DNA from: Mucilaginibacter tundrae | GTDB lineage: Bacteria; Bacteroidota; Bacteroidia; Sphingobacteriales; Sphingobacteriaceae | DNA length: 64,000 nucleotides | Reading direction: 5' to 3' | Assembly: GCF_013408825.1 (NCBI RefSeq) | Contig: NZ_JACCBZ010000002.1 | Span: 310,001-374,000, forward strand | Shown: piece after piece, positions 45,403 to 54,454 of the stretch | Position numbering within the stretch: the first letter of the stretch is position 1 | Layout of the letters: each line of letters opens with the position of its first letter | Translations under genes and position numbers: made by a program | The notes under the pieces: model-generated | Database searches by the model: none | Seen by the model: only the letters and a program-made list of their open reading frames with translations | Told to the model about the DNA's origin: nothing

Positions 45403-45741
45403 ATGAATACGTTAAAAAACAGTGTGCGCCTTGTAGGCAACCTGGGTATGGACCCTGATGTGAAAAACTTTGACAATAACAAAAAACTAACCCGCCTATC
45501 AATCGCTATTAATGAAAGCTATAAAAATGACAAAGGCGAAAAAGTAGTTGACACACAATGGCATTCGCTGATATTTTGGGGTGCACAAGCCAAGCTTGCC
45601 GAGGATTATTTAAAGAAAGGCGATGAAGTAGCGATTGAAGGTAAACTAGCCAGCCGAAATTACACCGACAAAGAGGGCAACAAACGCTATGTAACTGAAA
45701 TTGTGGTGAATGAGTTTTTAAAGATGAATAAGCAAGCCTAA
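45403..45741 (+). CDS. ssb: Single-stranded DNA-binding protein, short form
   Basis: A 112-residue SSB with the OB-fold core (VRLVGNLGMDPDVK, DTQWHSLIFWGAQAKLAEDYLKKGDEVAIEGKL). The acidic C-terminal tail ending in an Asp-Phe-Pro-Phe-type tip, used by housekeeping SSBs to recruit partners, is missing: the protein ends EFLKMNKQA. It may be a secondary SSB, with a full-length copy elsewhere. The frame runs upstream to a TTG at 45361; ATG 45403 gives the family start. Confidence 0.9.
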   Translation: MNTLKNSVRLVGNLGMDPDVKNFDNNKKLTRLSIAINESYKNDKGEKVVDTQWHSLIFWGAQAKLAEDYLKKGDEVAIEGKLASRNYTDKEGNKRYVTEIVVNEFLKMNKQA

Positions 45742-46199
45742 ATATTTATACCTATCCTTATCGCAAACAGGGGAGCGCGTAAGCGTTCTTCTGTTATTTG
45801 CTTTTAGAGCATAAAAAACTCAATGACCCTTTATAAGAGTTTTAAGAAATACTTTTTGCCGTAAGTTTAGTCGAGTAATTTCTTACCACGTAAAACTATT
45901 GTTCTGATGATCATAAACACCGGAGCAGCTACCAGTAGTGCTTCGATAATAAATGTGCTGTTCATGGCTTTAATAATTAATACAAATTGCGATTGTGATA
46001 TATTTATACACCAAATATTATTCCCGTTTTATGATATACGGTAACACAATAGCGTATGACCTTATTTATTTAATTTTAGCATAAAAAGAATAAAACATAT
46101 GTATATTACTCCCCAAAAAGAGTACTATTATACACGATATGAGAATTAAAATCTACAACTAGAATGGATATTATTAGATTTGAGTTAGCGGTTTAATAT
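45742..46199. other. Intergenic region with one small ORF
   Basis: About 460 bases between ssb and the SDR gene, AT-rich. It holds one plausible small membrane ORF on the minus strand (listed separately) and nothing else that I can support: no tRNA-like fold, repeat or strong terminator. Confidence 0.4.
45867..45965 (-). CDS. Very short single-helix membrane protein (32 residues)
   Basis: An ATG at 45965 opens a 32-residue frame, MNSTFIIEALLVAAPVFMII then RTIVLRGKKLLD, ending at a stop at 45867. It has one membrane segment and a basic cytoplasmic tail, like the small inner-membrane proteins that escape gene finders. The pattern is convincing, but it has no homology support here. Confidence 0.4.
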   Translation of the reverse strand: MNSTFIIEALLVAAPVFMIIRTIVLRGKKLLD

Positions 46200-46904
46200 T
46201 TATGGTGTAGACAATGCTACAGGCAATACCTTTCCATTAAAAAACTGATGGCCTGTCAACGCAAAATCAGCTATATATTTACCCATTTCGAAAGCCATAA
46301 CCGGCGACTGATAACCAGGAAAAGCTTTTTCTAGCATCTCAGTTTGCGCTGAACCTAAAGCAAGGCAATTTACTTTTACGCCTTGCTCCATAAATTCTTG
46401 CGCCAAACATTCTGTGAGCGTATGTAAAGCGGCTTTGCTTGCTGAATAGGCAGACAGCCCCGGAAATTTAGCACTTCCCTGGTAACCACCCATACTGCCA
46501 ATATTTACAATATGAGACCCTGAAGGCATTAATGGCAATACCCCCTGTATCATGCGCACATGGCCTATAAAATTACTTTGCAGCATTTCCACAAAATCTG
46601 TTTCAAGTAATTGCGCGAAAGGTTTGTTGATTAACACACCTGCATTATTAATTAAGGCATCTATCCGATTATCAAAATTAGCGGCAATAAATTGTTGCAG
46701 GCTGTCATAATCATCATGCACAATATCAAAGGCAATCGCATACAAATTACATTCGGGATTTAGGTTATTGGCAATTTCCAACAAGCGCTCCAACTTGTCT
46801 TGCGACCGTGCGAGCGCAATAACCTTATGTTTGCCTGATAATATTAGCTCGATAACTGCTTCAAAACCAACGCCGCTACTGGCACCTGTTATTATAATAT
46901 TCAT
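46200..46904 (-). CDS. Short-chain dehydrogenase/reductase
   Basis: A 234-residue classical SDR: cofactor loop TGASSGVG (6-13), NNAG (86-89), catalytic Ser137, Tyr153 and Lys157 (YSASK). The NAD(P) preference is not clear. It lies 41 bp downstream of the aromatic amino acid hydroxylase on the same strand. A role in recycling the hydroxylase pterin cofactor is possible from context, but unproven. Confidence 0.85.
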   Translation of the reverse strand: MNIIITGASSGVGFEAVIELILSGKHKVIALARSQDKLERLLEIANNLNPECNLYAIAFDIVHDDYDSLQQFIAANFDNRIDALINNAGVLINKPFAQLLETDFVEMLQSNFIGHVRMIQGVLPLMPSGSHIVNIGSMGGYQGSAKFPGLSAYSASKAALHTLTECLAQEFMEQGVKVNCLALGSAQTEMLEKAFPGYQSPVMAFEMGKYIADFALTGHQFFNGKVLPVALSTP

Positions 46905-46945
46905 AAGCGCGCTCCTTGCTAAAGGAAGAATAATTTTTAATAATG

Positions 46946-48724
46946 CTAAAATATCAAATTTTGCTCAATGGGATGCTTTATTAAATATAATCCATCATTA
47001 ATAAGTTTGGTAAACTCAGGCTCTTGAGCGGCTTTTTGTTCAAGAAACCCCTTGATCTCAAGAGCCAATTGCGTCTCGGCATTTTCATGATCTAATAATT
47101 CCAATATTTCAAGGGCACAAAGCCAATCGTCATGATGATTAGCTTGCAACTTGCGCCAAACATTACCTAAAAATCCGTAATCGCCACCAGTATGCCTACG
47201 ATTGCGTACTTGCTGATACAATTGATGTAACTCAAGTGTGCTGCTATCGTATTGAACATGGTGAGTACCCGTTGCAGACTTATGTGGGATTTCAATAAAT
47301 TCTTCCTTATCGGCAGCGCCACAAAAAACGGAAACTATTTTCTCACCTACAGCCATGTCATAAATACCCCAGGCTGGATCGAATAATATATTACTGTCTT
47401 TGTCCTTAACTGTACAATCAGTAAACGTGATCAGCTGAACCTTTTCGTTGTTTATTAAAATTGATTTTACAAGTCCGCTTACCGTTATACCACTCTCAAA
47501 ATTGAGTACAGCCGTTTCATTTTCTTTTATGCCGATGGCAGATAGTTCTTCCTCCGAAAAATCCTCCAAGGGTTTTTGATATCCTTTCAGCTTCCCTACC
47601 GGCGAACTGAAACCGTCTTTATGATAATTTTTACCATGCCCGTACAATTGCTTATTATTTACCGATAAAGCACTTGGACCTGACGTTTTTACAAAATAAG
47701 GCTCATTACTTTTATTTACTTTAAACTCAGCAATAGTGCCTGTAACCTGCAACCCAGAGCTATACATCGCTGTACAGGTATTTTTGCTATCGAGCGCTTT
47801 TTTTAATCCAATAGTGCCACCGACTCTAAAAGCCATGGTATCAGCATATTGCTCAAGAACATCTATTAGATTTTGAAACGTTGGGGTTACAAATAGGTGG
47901 GGTTGCGGTTTAGTAATATCGTAAGAGTATTTTATCGCGTCAATTGTATACCAAAGCTTTTCAACATCCGGGTTCATGCAACTTGCGCTTTCCCCAATAG
48001 ATGAAAGTAAGCCCGCTCCATATATTTTAGGATTCTCTAAAGTACCTATCAGGCCATATTCAACCGTCCACCAATGTAAGCGGCTTAGTAATGCCATCTC
48101 TGAGGGCTCACCCATATTTTCCTGTTGCCAGGCAACCAGATCTTCGGCTTTTTTGAGCTCCTTTTCATCAGCATTAGGCATTTCTTTAAGAATTGATAAC
48201 GCCCTAATTGCCTCATAAAGATCAAAATCCTGCGCAGAGAACATTGCTTTGGCTCCTATGGAACCAAAATAACTGAGGTATTGATGATAATCATGGTCTG
48301 CAATTATGGGCGCATGGCCGGCAGACTCATGGATAATATCAGGTGCTGGCGTGTATTCGATATGGTTTAACTGGCGAATATCGGCGGCAATCACCAAAAC
48401 ACGATAAGCCTGGTATTCCATAAACGCAGCCGGTGGAATAAACCCATCAACGGTAACAGCACCCCAGCCTATTTTGGCAAGGGCATCGTTCATTTCTTGC
48501 AGATTCGGAATTTTCTCGATTGAAAGCCCGGCTTTGTTTAACCCGGGAATGTAGGGATAGTAAGCTATATCTTTTAAATAGCTATAATTCTGGCGCATTA
48601 CATACCGCCAAACAGCATGATCTACCGGGGTATAATGATCATAGTTTTGCTCAACAATAAATTGTTTTAAATGCGCGGGCAATGCGGCAACCTGTGAGTT
48701 ACCGAAATCATTAAAAGAAGCCAT
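46946..48724 (-). CDS. phhA: Aromatic amino acid hydroxylase (phenylalanine 4-monooxygenase type)
   Basis: A 592-residue protein. The N-terminal half holds the catalytic domain with iron ligands H132 and H137 (HESAGH) and E222 (WWTVEYGLIG). It uses tetrahydropterin and oxygen, typically to convert phenylalanine to tyrosine. The roughly 270-residue C-terminal extension (after about 320) is far longer than in proteobacterial PhhA (about 260 residues in total), but this long form is usual in Bacteroidota. Its function is unknown. Confidence 0.9.
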   Translation of the reverse strand: MASFNDFGNSQVAALPAHLKQFIVEQNYDHYTPVDHAVWRYVMRQNYSYLKDIAYYPYIPGLNKAGLSIEKIPNLQEMNDALAKIGWGAVTVDGFIPPAAFMEYQAYRVLVIAADIRQLNHIEYTPAPDIIHESAGHAPIIADHDYHQYLSYFGSIGAKAMFSAQDFDLYEAIRALSILKEMPNADEKELKKAEDLVAWQQENMGEPSEMALLSRLHWWTVEYGLIGTLENPKIYGAGLLSSIGESASCMNPDVEKLWYTIDAIKYSYDITKPQPHLFVTPTFQNLIDVLEQYADTMAFRVGGTIGLKKALDSKNTCTAMYSSGLQVTGTIAEFKVNKSNEPYFVKTSGPSALSVNNKQLYGHGKNYHKDGFSSPVGKLKGYQKPLEDFSEEELSAIGIKENETAVLNFESGITVSGLVKSILINNEKVQLITFTDCTVKDKDSNILFDPAWGIYDMAVGEKIVSVFCGAADKEEFIEIPHKSATGTHHVQYDSSTLELHQLYQQVRNRRHTGGDYGFLGNVWRKLQANHHDDWLCALEILELLDHENAETQLALEIKGFLEQKAAQEPEFTKLINDGLYLIKHPIEQNLIF

Positions 48725-48769
48725 TGGTCAGTCAGTTTATAAAAAGCGCAAATTAAGAAAATAGCTTTA

Positions 48770-49720
48770 CTATTCCTTAATTTCTTCTGCTTTTGGCAGG
48801 CCTTCTTGCAAACGGCTTGGACGTATGAGGTAATAAATACCACTTAAAGCTACTAACAGCGATATTAAAAAGAATGAAATGCTAAGATAAATACCCAAAC
48901 TGGCATCGATATGGAAGAAACCGGCGGCTTTTTGAAAAACAAGTTCACGTGCCCCCGCACCGCCTATATTTATAGGCACTACAGCAGCAAGCGCCGAAAC
49001 TAAAAATGCTAACAGATACGGTGCAAATTTACCTGTAAAATCCTGCCCTAAAAGTATCATAATGATAGTTAATACCTGAAAAGTTTGAACTACCACAGCT
49101 TTTGCGTGCCCCTTAAAAAAGTGCTTGCCAAATTCTTTAAAAAAGATTCGTACAACTACATAGTAGACGATGCTGCCCACAACAAAAATGCTTGCAGGAA
49201 TGGCAAAATTAATTGGTATTTGCGGGACAAATATTTTTAGACATACTATAATTAATCCTATTGCCCATAAGCCGCTAAGCCTGTCAAAAAGAATCGCCCA
49301 GAATACTTTTTTTGCAGATAATTTATAAGTTTTATTTAGCAAATATATCTTGTAACCATCACCACCTATCCCCCCGGGAAGTAAAAAATTATAGAAAATA
49401 CCTAAAAGATACAGCCTGAAATTGAACCTTGAATCAAGCCGTAAGTTTATCGATTTAAAAAAACTCAACAAACGCCATGAAGAAGCCACCATTGAAGCAA
49501 AATAAAACGCGACACCTGCAAGCATCCACCAGTAATTTGCATGTACAAATCGGGTAGTTACTGAACCAAACGGTACTTTTTTAAATACATAGTATAAAAG
49601 CGCAGCGGTGATAACAATTTTTAATACTGTTTTGGTGATATTCCAGAGCTTTTGTTTCCAGGTTTTGGGTTTTATATCTTCTTCAACTCCTTCAACTATG
49701 GATTCTTCGATATGTGTCAT
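48770..49720 (-). CDS. YbhN/flippase-like (UPF0104) membrane protein
   Basis: A 316-residue protein with about eight membrane segments and the motif LLPGGIGGDGYKIYLL (about 113-128), typical of the lysylphosphatidylglycerol synthase/flippase-like UPF0104 family. It has no synthase domain. It probably moves a lipid or polyprenyl-linked molecule across the inner membrane. It is the next gene upstream of phhA on the same strand. Confidence 0.85.
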   Translation of the reverse strand: MTHIEESIVEGVEEDIKPKTWKQKLWNITKTVLKIVITAALLYYVFKKVPFGSVTTRFVHANYWWMLAGVAFYFASMVASSWRLLSFFKSINLRLDSRFNFRLYLLGIFYNFLLPGGIGGDGYKIYLLNKTYKLSAKKVFWAILFDRLSGLWAIGLIIVCLKIFVPQIPINFAIPASIFVVGSIVYYVVVRIFFKEFGKHFFKGHAKAVVVQTFQVLTIIMILLGQDFTGKFAPYLLAFLVSALAAVVPINIGGAGARELVFQKAAGFFHIDASLGIYLSISFFLISLLVALSGIYYLIRPSRLQEGLPKAEEIKE

Positions 49721-49775
49721 GCTGTTACAAAACTAAGTATTTTTTAATTGAGCGTTTCACCAAAATTTCATAAAG

Positions 49776-49804
49776 CAAAAAGCCCCGGATTACTCCGGGG
49801 CTTT
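49776..49804 (-). terminator. Terminator after the ene-reductase gene
   Basis: AAAGCCCCGGA pairs with TCCGGGGCTTT (around 49778-49804), followed on the minus strand by a TTTTTG tract. It lies about 18 bp past the stop at 49822. Confidence 0.8.
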
Positions 49805-49821
49805 AGTTATTTTATAGTTTA

Positions 49822-50928
49822 TTATGACATCACCAATTCGCCTAATGCTGCGGGAGAAAAGCCTTTTAGTTCATCTGTTCGGCCTTCGTGTATTTTTTTA
49901 GGCCAGAAAGGATCGGCTAATATTGGGCGGCCAACACCTACCAGATCAAAATCACCACGATCAAAACGCTTTAATAACTCGTCCAATGAGCTTGCTTGTG
50001 AGCTTTCGCCAGCGAATGAGCCAAAGAAGTCTCCCGACAAACCGACCGAACCAACGGTAATAGTAGCCTTACCGCTTACTTTTTTAACCCAACCTGCAAA
50101 GTTCAAGTCAGCACCTTCAAACTCTGGTTCCCAGAAACGACGTTGTGAGCAATGGAAAATATCTACACCAGCGTCAGCCAATGGATTGATCCACGCTTCC
50201 AACTCTTGCGGTGATTTGGCTAACTGATTGGTGTAAGCAGCAGGTTTAAATTGAGACAAACGAATAATCACAGCGAAATCTTCCCCAACACGTTTGCGTA
50301 CTTCTTTGATGACCTCTATTGCGAACCGGCTGCGTTCAGGTAATGTTTTTCCGCCGTAAATGTCGGTGCGCTCATTAGTACCTTCCCAAAAGAATTGGTC
50401 GATCAGATAACCGTGTGCGCCGTGTATTTCTACACAATCAAAACCTAATTCTTTAGCATCTGCAGCTGCCTGGCCGTAAGCTTTGATAGTATCGGCGATA
50501 TCACTTTCTGTCATAGTGTTTCCATTGTTGAAACCCGGCCTGTTTAGGCCTGAAGGACCCTCGAATGGTTGTGACGGAACCCAACCTGAAGCATGATTAT
50601 CCATTATACCCATATGCCATATTTGTGGACCCATCGCACCACCTTCTGCATGTACACCATCAATTACATTTTTCCATCCTGCCAAAGCCTCAGCACCGTA
50701 AAAATGCGGGATGTTGGCATCATTTGATGAAGACACTCGGTTTATTACTGTTCCTTCTGAAAGGATCAAACCGGCCTCGCCTTCTGCACGTTTGCGGTAA
50801 TAACTAGCAACATCCGCAGTGGGTATACCATTCGGCGAGAATGAACGCGTCATCGGTGCCATTACGATGCGGTTTTTTATGTTTAATGATTTTAGGCTAA
50901 ATGGCCGGAATAAGCTATCGGTATTCAT
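49822..50928 (-). CDS. Old yellow enzyme family ene-reductase
   Basis: A 368-residue FMN enzyme of the classical OYE/NemA class: MAPMTRSFSPNG, the substrate-binding HGAHGYLIDQFF and the substrate-contacting region (ERSRFAIEVIKEVR). It reduces activated alkenes or nitro groups with NAD(P)H. It lies 14 nt downstream of an ArsR-type regulator on the same strand, so it is likely controlled by that repressor and induced by electrophiles. Confidence 0.92.
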   Translation of the reverse strand: MNTDSLFRPFSLKSLNIKNRIVMAPMTRSFSPNGIPTADVASYYRKRAEGEAGLILSEGTVINRVSSSNDANIPHFYGAEALAGWKNVIDGVHAEGGAMGPQIWHMGIMDNHASGWVPSQPFEGPSGLNRPGFNNGNTMTESDIADTIKAYGQAAADAKELGFDCVEIHGAHGYLIDQFFWEGTNERTDIYGGKTLPERSRFAIEVIKEVRKRVGEDFAVIIRLSQFKPAAYTNQLAKSPQELEAWINPLADAGVDIFHCSQRRFWEPEFEGADLNFAGWVKKVSGKATITVGSVGLSGDFFGSFAGESSQASSLDELLKRFDRGDFDLVGVGRPILADPFWPKKIHEGRTDELKGFSPAALGELVMS

Positions 50929-50942
50929 ATGTAGTATTTAAT

Positions 50943-51242
50943 TTAAATTTCTGATTGAATGATCTGGTTTAGTAGGGCAAAACCTTCTTCGTTGCGTTGG
51001 TAATAAGTCCACTGCCCTACCCGGTTTGATTTAACCAGGCCAGCACGTTGCAGCGTTGACAAATACTCAGACACGGTTGATTGCGTTAGCCCGGTTTTCA
51101 TTTGTATCTGACCAACACAAACGCCGTTGGCATAACCATACTCAGCCTGATCGGGGAAATTGGTTTCCGGCTCTTTAAGCCAGTTAAGTATTTGCAGGCG
51201 CGACTTGTTAGATAGTGCTTTGAATAATTCTACCTGATCCAT
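50943..51242 (-). CDS. ArsR-type winged-helix repressor
   Basis: A 99-residue winged-helix protein (LFKALSNKSRLQILNWL; TGLTQSTVSEYLSTLQRAGLV; QWTYYQRNEEG). The CVC metal site of classic ArsR is reduced to one cysteine (NGVCVGQI), so it may sense electrophiles or redox state rather than metal. It heads the operon with the ene-reductase. The start at 51242 lies right at the promoter box, so the mRNA may be leaderless. Confidence 0.85.
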   Translation of the reverse strand: MDQVELFKALSNKSRLQILNWLKEPETNFPDQAEYGYANGVCVGQIQMKTGLTQSTVSEYLSTLQRAGLVKSNRVGQWTYYQRNEEGFALLNQIIQSEI

Positions 51243-51246
51243 ATCA

Positions 51247-51294
51247 CAAAGGTATATCGACTTTTCCCGATATGCCTATAATAAGTTCCGATAT
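51247..51294 (-). promoter_or_regulatory. Promoter and candidate operator of the arsR/ene-reductase operon
   Basis: On the minus strand TACCTTTG (51254-51247) matches TAnnTTTG and lies 5 nt before the ATG. The palindrome ATATCG-N8-CGATAT (51254-51273) overlaps it, and a third half-site CCGATAT (51288-51294) lies 21 bp away from the second, two helical turns. This is what an autoregulating repressor site looks like. Confidence 0.55.
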
Positions 51295-51313
51295 GACAAT
51301 TGGTTGATAAAGA

Positions 51314-51346
51314 AGAAAGCCCCCGGAATATTTTCGGGGGCTTTCT
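51314..51346. terminator. Hairpin downstream of the GH3 gene
   Basis: GAAAGCCCCCG pairs with CGGGGGCTTTC (about 51315-51345). The minus-strand flank is T-rich but interrupted (TTCTTCTTT); the + strand flank has a later T run. It may end the GH3 transcript. Confidence 0.55.
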
Positions 51347-51356
51347 CATATTTTTT

Positions 51357-51444
51357 GTCATTTCGACCGGAGGGAGAAATCTTCTTCGATCTGCATAGTC
51401 CGCATTTCAAGTTTTAGAAGATTTCTCCCTCCGGTCGAAATGAC
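51357..51444. repeat. Long perfect intergenic inverted repeat, type D
   Basis: Two 29-nt arms (51357-51385 and 51416-51444) are perfect inverted copies, with a 30-nt spacer. The arm contains GACCGGAGGGAGAAATC. It sits in the gap between the ArsR gene and the GH3 gene beside a separate hairpin. No coding sequence is present. It resembles widespread Bacteroidota intergenic palindromes and recalls, but does not match, the element at 21583. Confidence 0.8.
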
Positions 51445-51461
51445 AGGGGGTAGAAATCATT

Positions 51462-53819
51462 TTACTTGCCTTTATACTCATCAATAGCCACTTCAGGTTT
51501 TAGTACGTTGTGATCTTTTTCAACCACAATAGTTTTTGAAACACTAAAGTTTGCTGTTTGTCTGATATCACGTGATGAAGCACCTGCTTTCAGCAAATAA
51601 TTACCTGCATCGGATATCCATGCAGATGCATCGGTGTGGAATGATGCTAAGTCAGCCGCATTTATTTTGAAAGTTAATATTTGCGATTCGCCCGGTTGTA
51701 ATAAACGGGTTTTACCAAATGCTTTTAACTCCTGCGCAGGCTTGTCGATAGTTTTGGTTGGCGCGCTGATGTATACCTGCACAACCTCTTTACCGGCCAA
51801 ATTACCTGTATTTTTTATGGTGACAGTGGCGGTTAATAAACCTGTAAACACAGGTGAGCTTATTTTTAAGTTATTGATGGAGAAACTGGTGTACGATAAG
51901 CCGTAACCAAACTCATACATCGGTTTAACTTTGTAAGTATCATAGTAACGGTAACCCACATAAATGCCTTCCTGATAAACTACATGATCGGGATTGCCTG
52001 CCGGTAGACCTGGGAAGTTTTTAGCTGAAGGTACATCTTCATATTTAACAGGGAAAGTGGTTGCCAATTTACCTGATGGGTTTACTTTACCGGTTAATAT
52101 ATCGGCAATGGCGTTACCAGCCTCTTCACCGGGCTGCCATGCTAATAAAATAGCATCAGCATCATCCTTCCAGCCATTCATATCAATTACACCACCTATG
52201 TTTAACACAATTACAACTTTCTTGCCTTTGGCGTGGAAGCTATCAGCGATTTTTTTAATCTGCTGTTGTTCTTTTTGAGTAAGGTTATAATTGCTTTCCA
52301 GATTGCGATCTGAACCCTCACCAGCATTTCTGCCGATAGTAATCAAAGCCAAGTCGCTGTTGTCAGCTTTTTGGTTGATAATTTGATCGTCAGCCATCAT
52401 TTCAGGCACAGGGCCTGGCCAGTGATGTTCTGCTCTTGCTTTTGCCCGTAGTTTTTCGGTGGTATCAGTAATGAAAGCGGTATAGCTTGTTTCTAAATTA
52501 GCATCCAAAGTATACCCTGCATTCGCCAGACCTTTAGCTACCGAAATTACATAAGCCTTGTTTACATCACCGCTACCTGTTCCGCCTGCTATTGTAAAAT
52601 ATGATGCATTACCAAAAGCAGCGATTGATTTTACATTTTTGCTAATAGGCAGTGTATGGTCTTCATTTTTTAACAGGATCATACCCTCAGTAGCCGCTTT
52701 GCGGGATACAATAGCATGCGCCTTTAGATCAGGTCTATCTGAGTATGCATATTTTTTGAATGATGGAGATTTTAGGATGATATTTAAAATATGCGCCACA
52801 TTTTCATCCAAAACTTTCATACTTAATGAATCGTGTTGAACCGCACTCATTAAATCTTCAATCTGATCGGGACGTCCCGGCATAATCAGGTCATTACCGG
52901 CACGTTGTTCCGCCACAGCGCTGTAGCCACCGCCCCAATCTGTCATTACAAAACCTTTGAATTTCCATTCATCGCGCAAAACCGTGGTAATCAAATCGTG
53001 TCTTTCGGCAGTATATGTACCATTTAGTTTGTTGTAGGATGACATTACGGTCCACGGTTGTGATTCAGTAATGGCAATACGGAAATTCCGCAAATATAAT
53101 TCTCTTAATGCACGCTGACTGATAATCGCGTTAACAGAATTACGATTCGTCTCCTGGTTATTCGCGTCAAAGTGTTTAATAGATGTGCCTACACCGTTTG
53201 ATTGTACGCCATTTATCAGGGCTGCTGCCATTTTACCGGCAACTAGCGGATCTTCCGAATAATACTCAAAGTTGCGGCCATTTAAAGGATTACGGTGAAT
53301 ATTTACACCGGGTGCCAATAAAATATCAATACCATATTCTTTAACCTCATTTCCAAAAGCACGTCCTACTCCTTCTACTACAGATGGATCCCAAGTCGAT
53401 GCCAATAGCGTTCCTACCGGGAAAGCAGTTGCAAAATAAGTATGAGTGCTATCTCCTTTACGATGTGGATCAATTCTAACTCCCGCAGGGCCATCACTTA
53501 ATACTAATGACGGGATACCTAACCTTGGAATAGCGGTGGTATTACCTGCTGCACCCTGAACTTTACGTTCTGTTTTACCGATCATGGGCGGTGGGGCTAC
53601 AAAGCCGCTGCTAACACCGGCTTTCATTTTGGGTCTGGGGGCTTTGCCTGAACCTACCACAAGACTGCATTTCTCTTGTAACGTCATAGCGGCAATAACT
53701 TCTTGTATGGAATTTTTACCCAACTGGGGTACAGGTTTTGTTTGCGCTTTTACTGTGATGGAACTCGCAGTAAGCATAGCCAGCATGATACCGGCTGCAT
53801 AGTTTTTACAAAGGCTCAT
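51462..53819 (-). CDS. bglX: Glycoside hydrolase family 3 beta-glucosidase
   Basis: A 785-residue secreted enzyme with signal peptide (MLAMLTASSITVKA before Q). It has the GH3 N-terminal barrel with KHF (215-217) and the nucleophile D294 in VMTDWGG, the C-terminal sandwich domain with RNAGEGSDR (acid/base region), and a fibronectin-III-like tail (about 690-780). It releases beta-linked glucose or related sugars in the periplasm. No polysaccharide-binding partners are adjacent. The gene symbol follows the E. coli-type name and is approximate. Confidence 0.9.
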   Translation of the reverse strand: MSLCKNYAAGIMLAMLTASSITVKAQTKPVPQLGKNSIQEVIAAMTLQEKCSLVVGSGKAPRPKMKAGVSSGFVAPPPMIGKTERKVQGAAGNTTAIPRLGIPSLVLSDGPAGVRIDPHRKGDSTHTYFATAFPVGTLLASTWDPSVVEGVGRAFGNEVKEYGIDILLAPGVNIHRNPLNGRNFEYYSEDPLVAGKMAAALINGVQSNGVGTSIKHFDANNQETNRNSVNAIISQRALRELYLRNFRIAITESQPWTVMSSYNKLNGTYTAERHDLITTVLRDEWKFKGFVMTDWGGGYSAVAEQRAGNDLIMPGRPDQIEDLMSAVQHDSLSMKVLDENVAHILNIILKSPSFKKYAYSDRPDLKAHAIVSRKAATEGMILLKNEDHTLPISKNVKSIAAFGNASYFTIAGGTGSGDVNKAYVISVAKGLANAGYTLDANLETSYTAFITDTTEKLRAKARAEHHWPGPVPEMMADDQIINQKADNSDLALITIGRNAGEGSDRNLESNYNLTQKEQQQIKKIADSFHAKGKKVVIVLNIGGVIDMNGWKDDADAILLAWQPGEEAGNAIADILTGKVNPSGKLATTFPVKYEDVPSAKNFPGLPAGNPDHVVYQEGIYVGYRYYDTYKVKPMYEFGYGLSYTSFSINNLKISSPVFTGLLTATVTIKNTGNLAGKEVVQVYISAPTKTIDKPAQELKAFGKTRLLQPGESQILTFKINAADLASFHTDASAWISDAGNYLLKAGASSRDIRQTANFSVSKTIVVEKDHNVLKPEVAIDEYKGK

Positions 53820-53916
53820 AATGTAGGATTTGTTGAGATTGTAAATATATAATTTAAAACAATATCATTGCTTCATAATCAAACAATGTATTAAAAAGAT
53901 TACTTATCCAACAAAT

Positions 53917-54327
53917 TTAAAGCCTGCGGTCACTTTCATTTATGGCTAAATCATTAATACTGGCAAAGCGCTTTCTCATTAAGCCATTTTCATCAAACTC
54001 CCAATTTTCGTTACCATAAGCACGGAACCATTGCCCGGCATGATCATGATATTCATATTCAAACCTAACGGCTATTTTGTTTTCGGTAAATGCCCACAAT
54101 TCTTTTTTTAATTTATAGCTGAGTTCCTTTTGCCATTTTTCGGTTAAGAATTTGATCACTTCATCCCTACCATTTATAAAAGCTGAACGGTTGCGCCATT
54201 CGGTATCAACAGTGTAAGCAAGCGCGATGCGATGCGGATCCTGACTGTTCCAGCCATCTTCGGCTAATTGAACTTTTTGGGTGGCAGTTTCAAAGGTAAA
54301 AGGCGGTAAAGGTAATTTCTGTTCCAT
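53917..54327 (-). CDS. NTF2-like protein (DUF1348)
   Basis: A 136-residue cytoplasmic protein of the NTF2-like fold ([46 protein letters not shown]). Its length and motifs match DUF1348. Members are small ligand-binding or enzyme-like proteins of unknown function. It lies between the GH3 and gluconokinase genes as a single unit. Confidence 0.85.
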   Translation of the reverse strand: MEQKLPLPPFTFETATQKVQLAEDGWNSQDPHRIALAYTVDTEWRNRSAFINGRDEVIKFLTEKWQKELSYKLKKELWAFTENKIAVRFEYEYHDHAGQWFRAYGNENWEFDENGLMRKRFASINDLAINESDRRL

Positions 54328-54454
54328 ATTGCAAGGTAAAGTAATTTCACAGATACATTATGGTAATATTCATAGCTTGTATGGTATTAAACTTACAAAG
54401 TTCAGGCGTCAACCATAAATTAAAACCTGTAATTTAGGGCGATAATATATTTTG

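Noticed and set aside
21583..51444. Long inverted repeats as possible CRISPR or insertion-sequence ends
   Set aside because: They are not regularly spaced direct repeats, and no transposase or Cas gene is present in the window.
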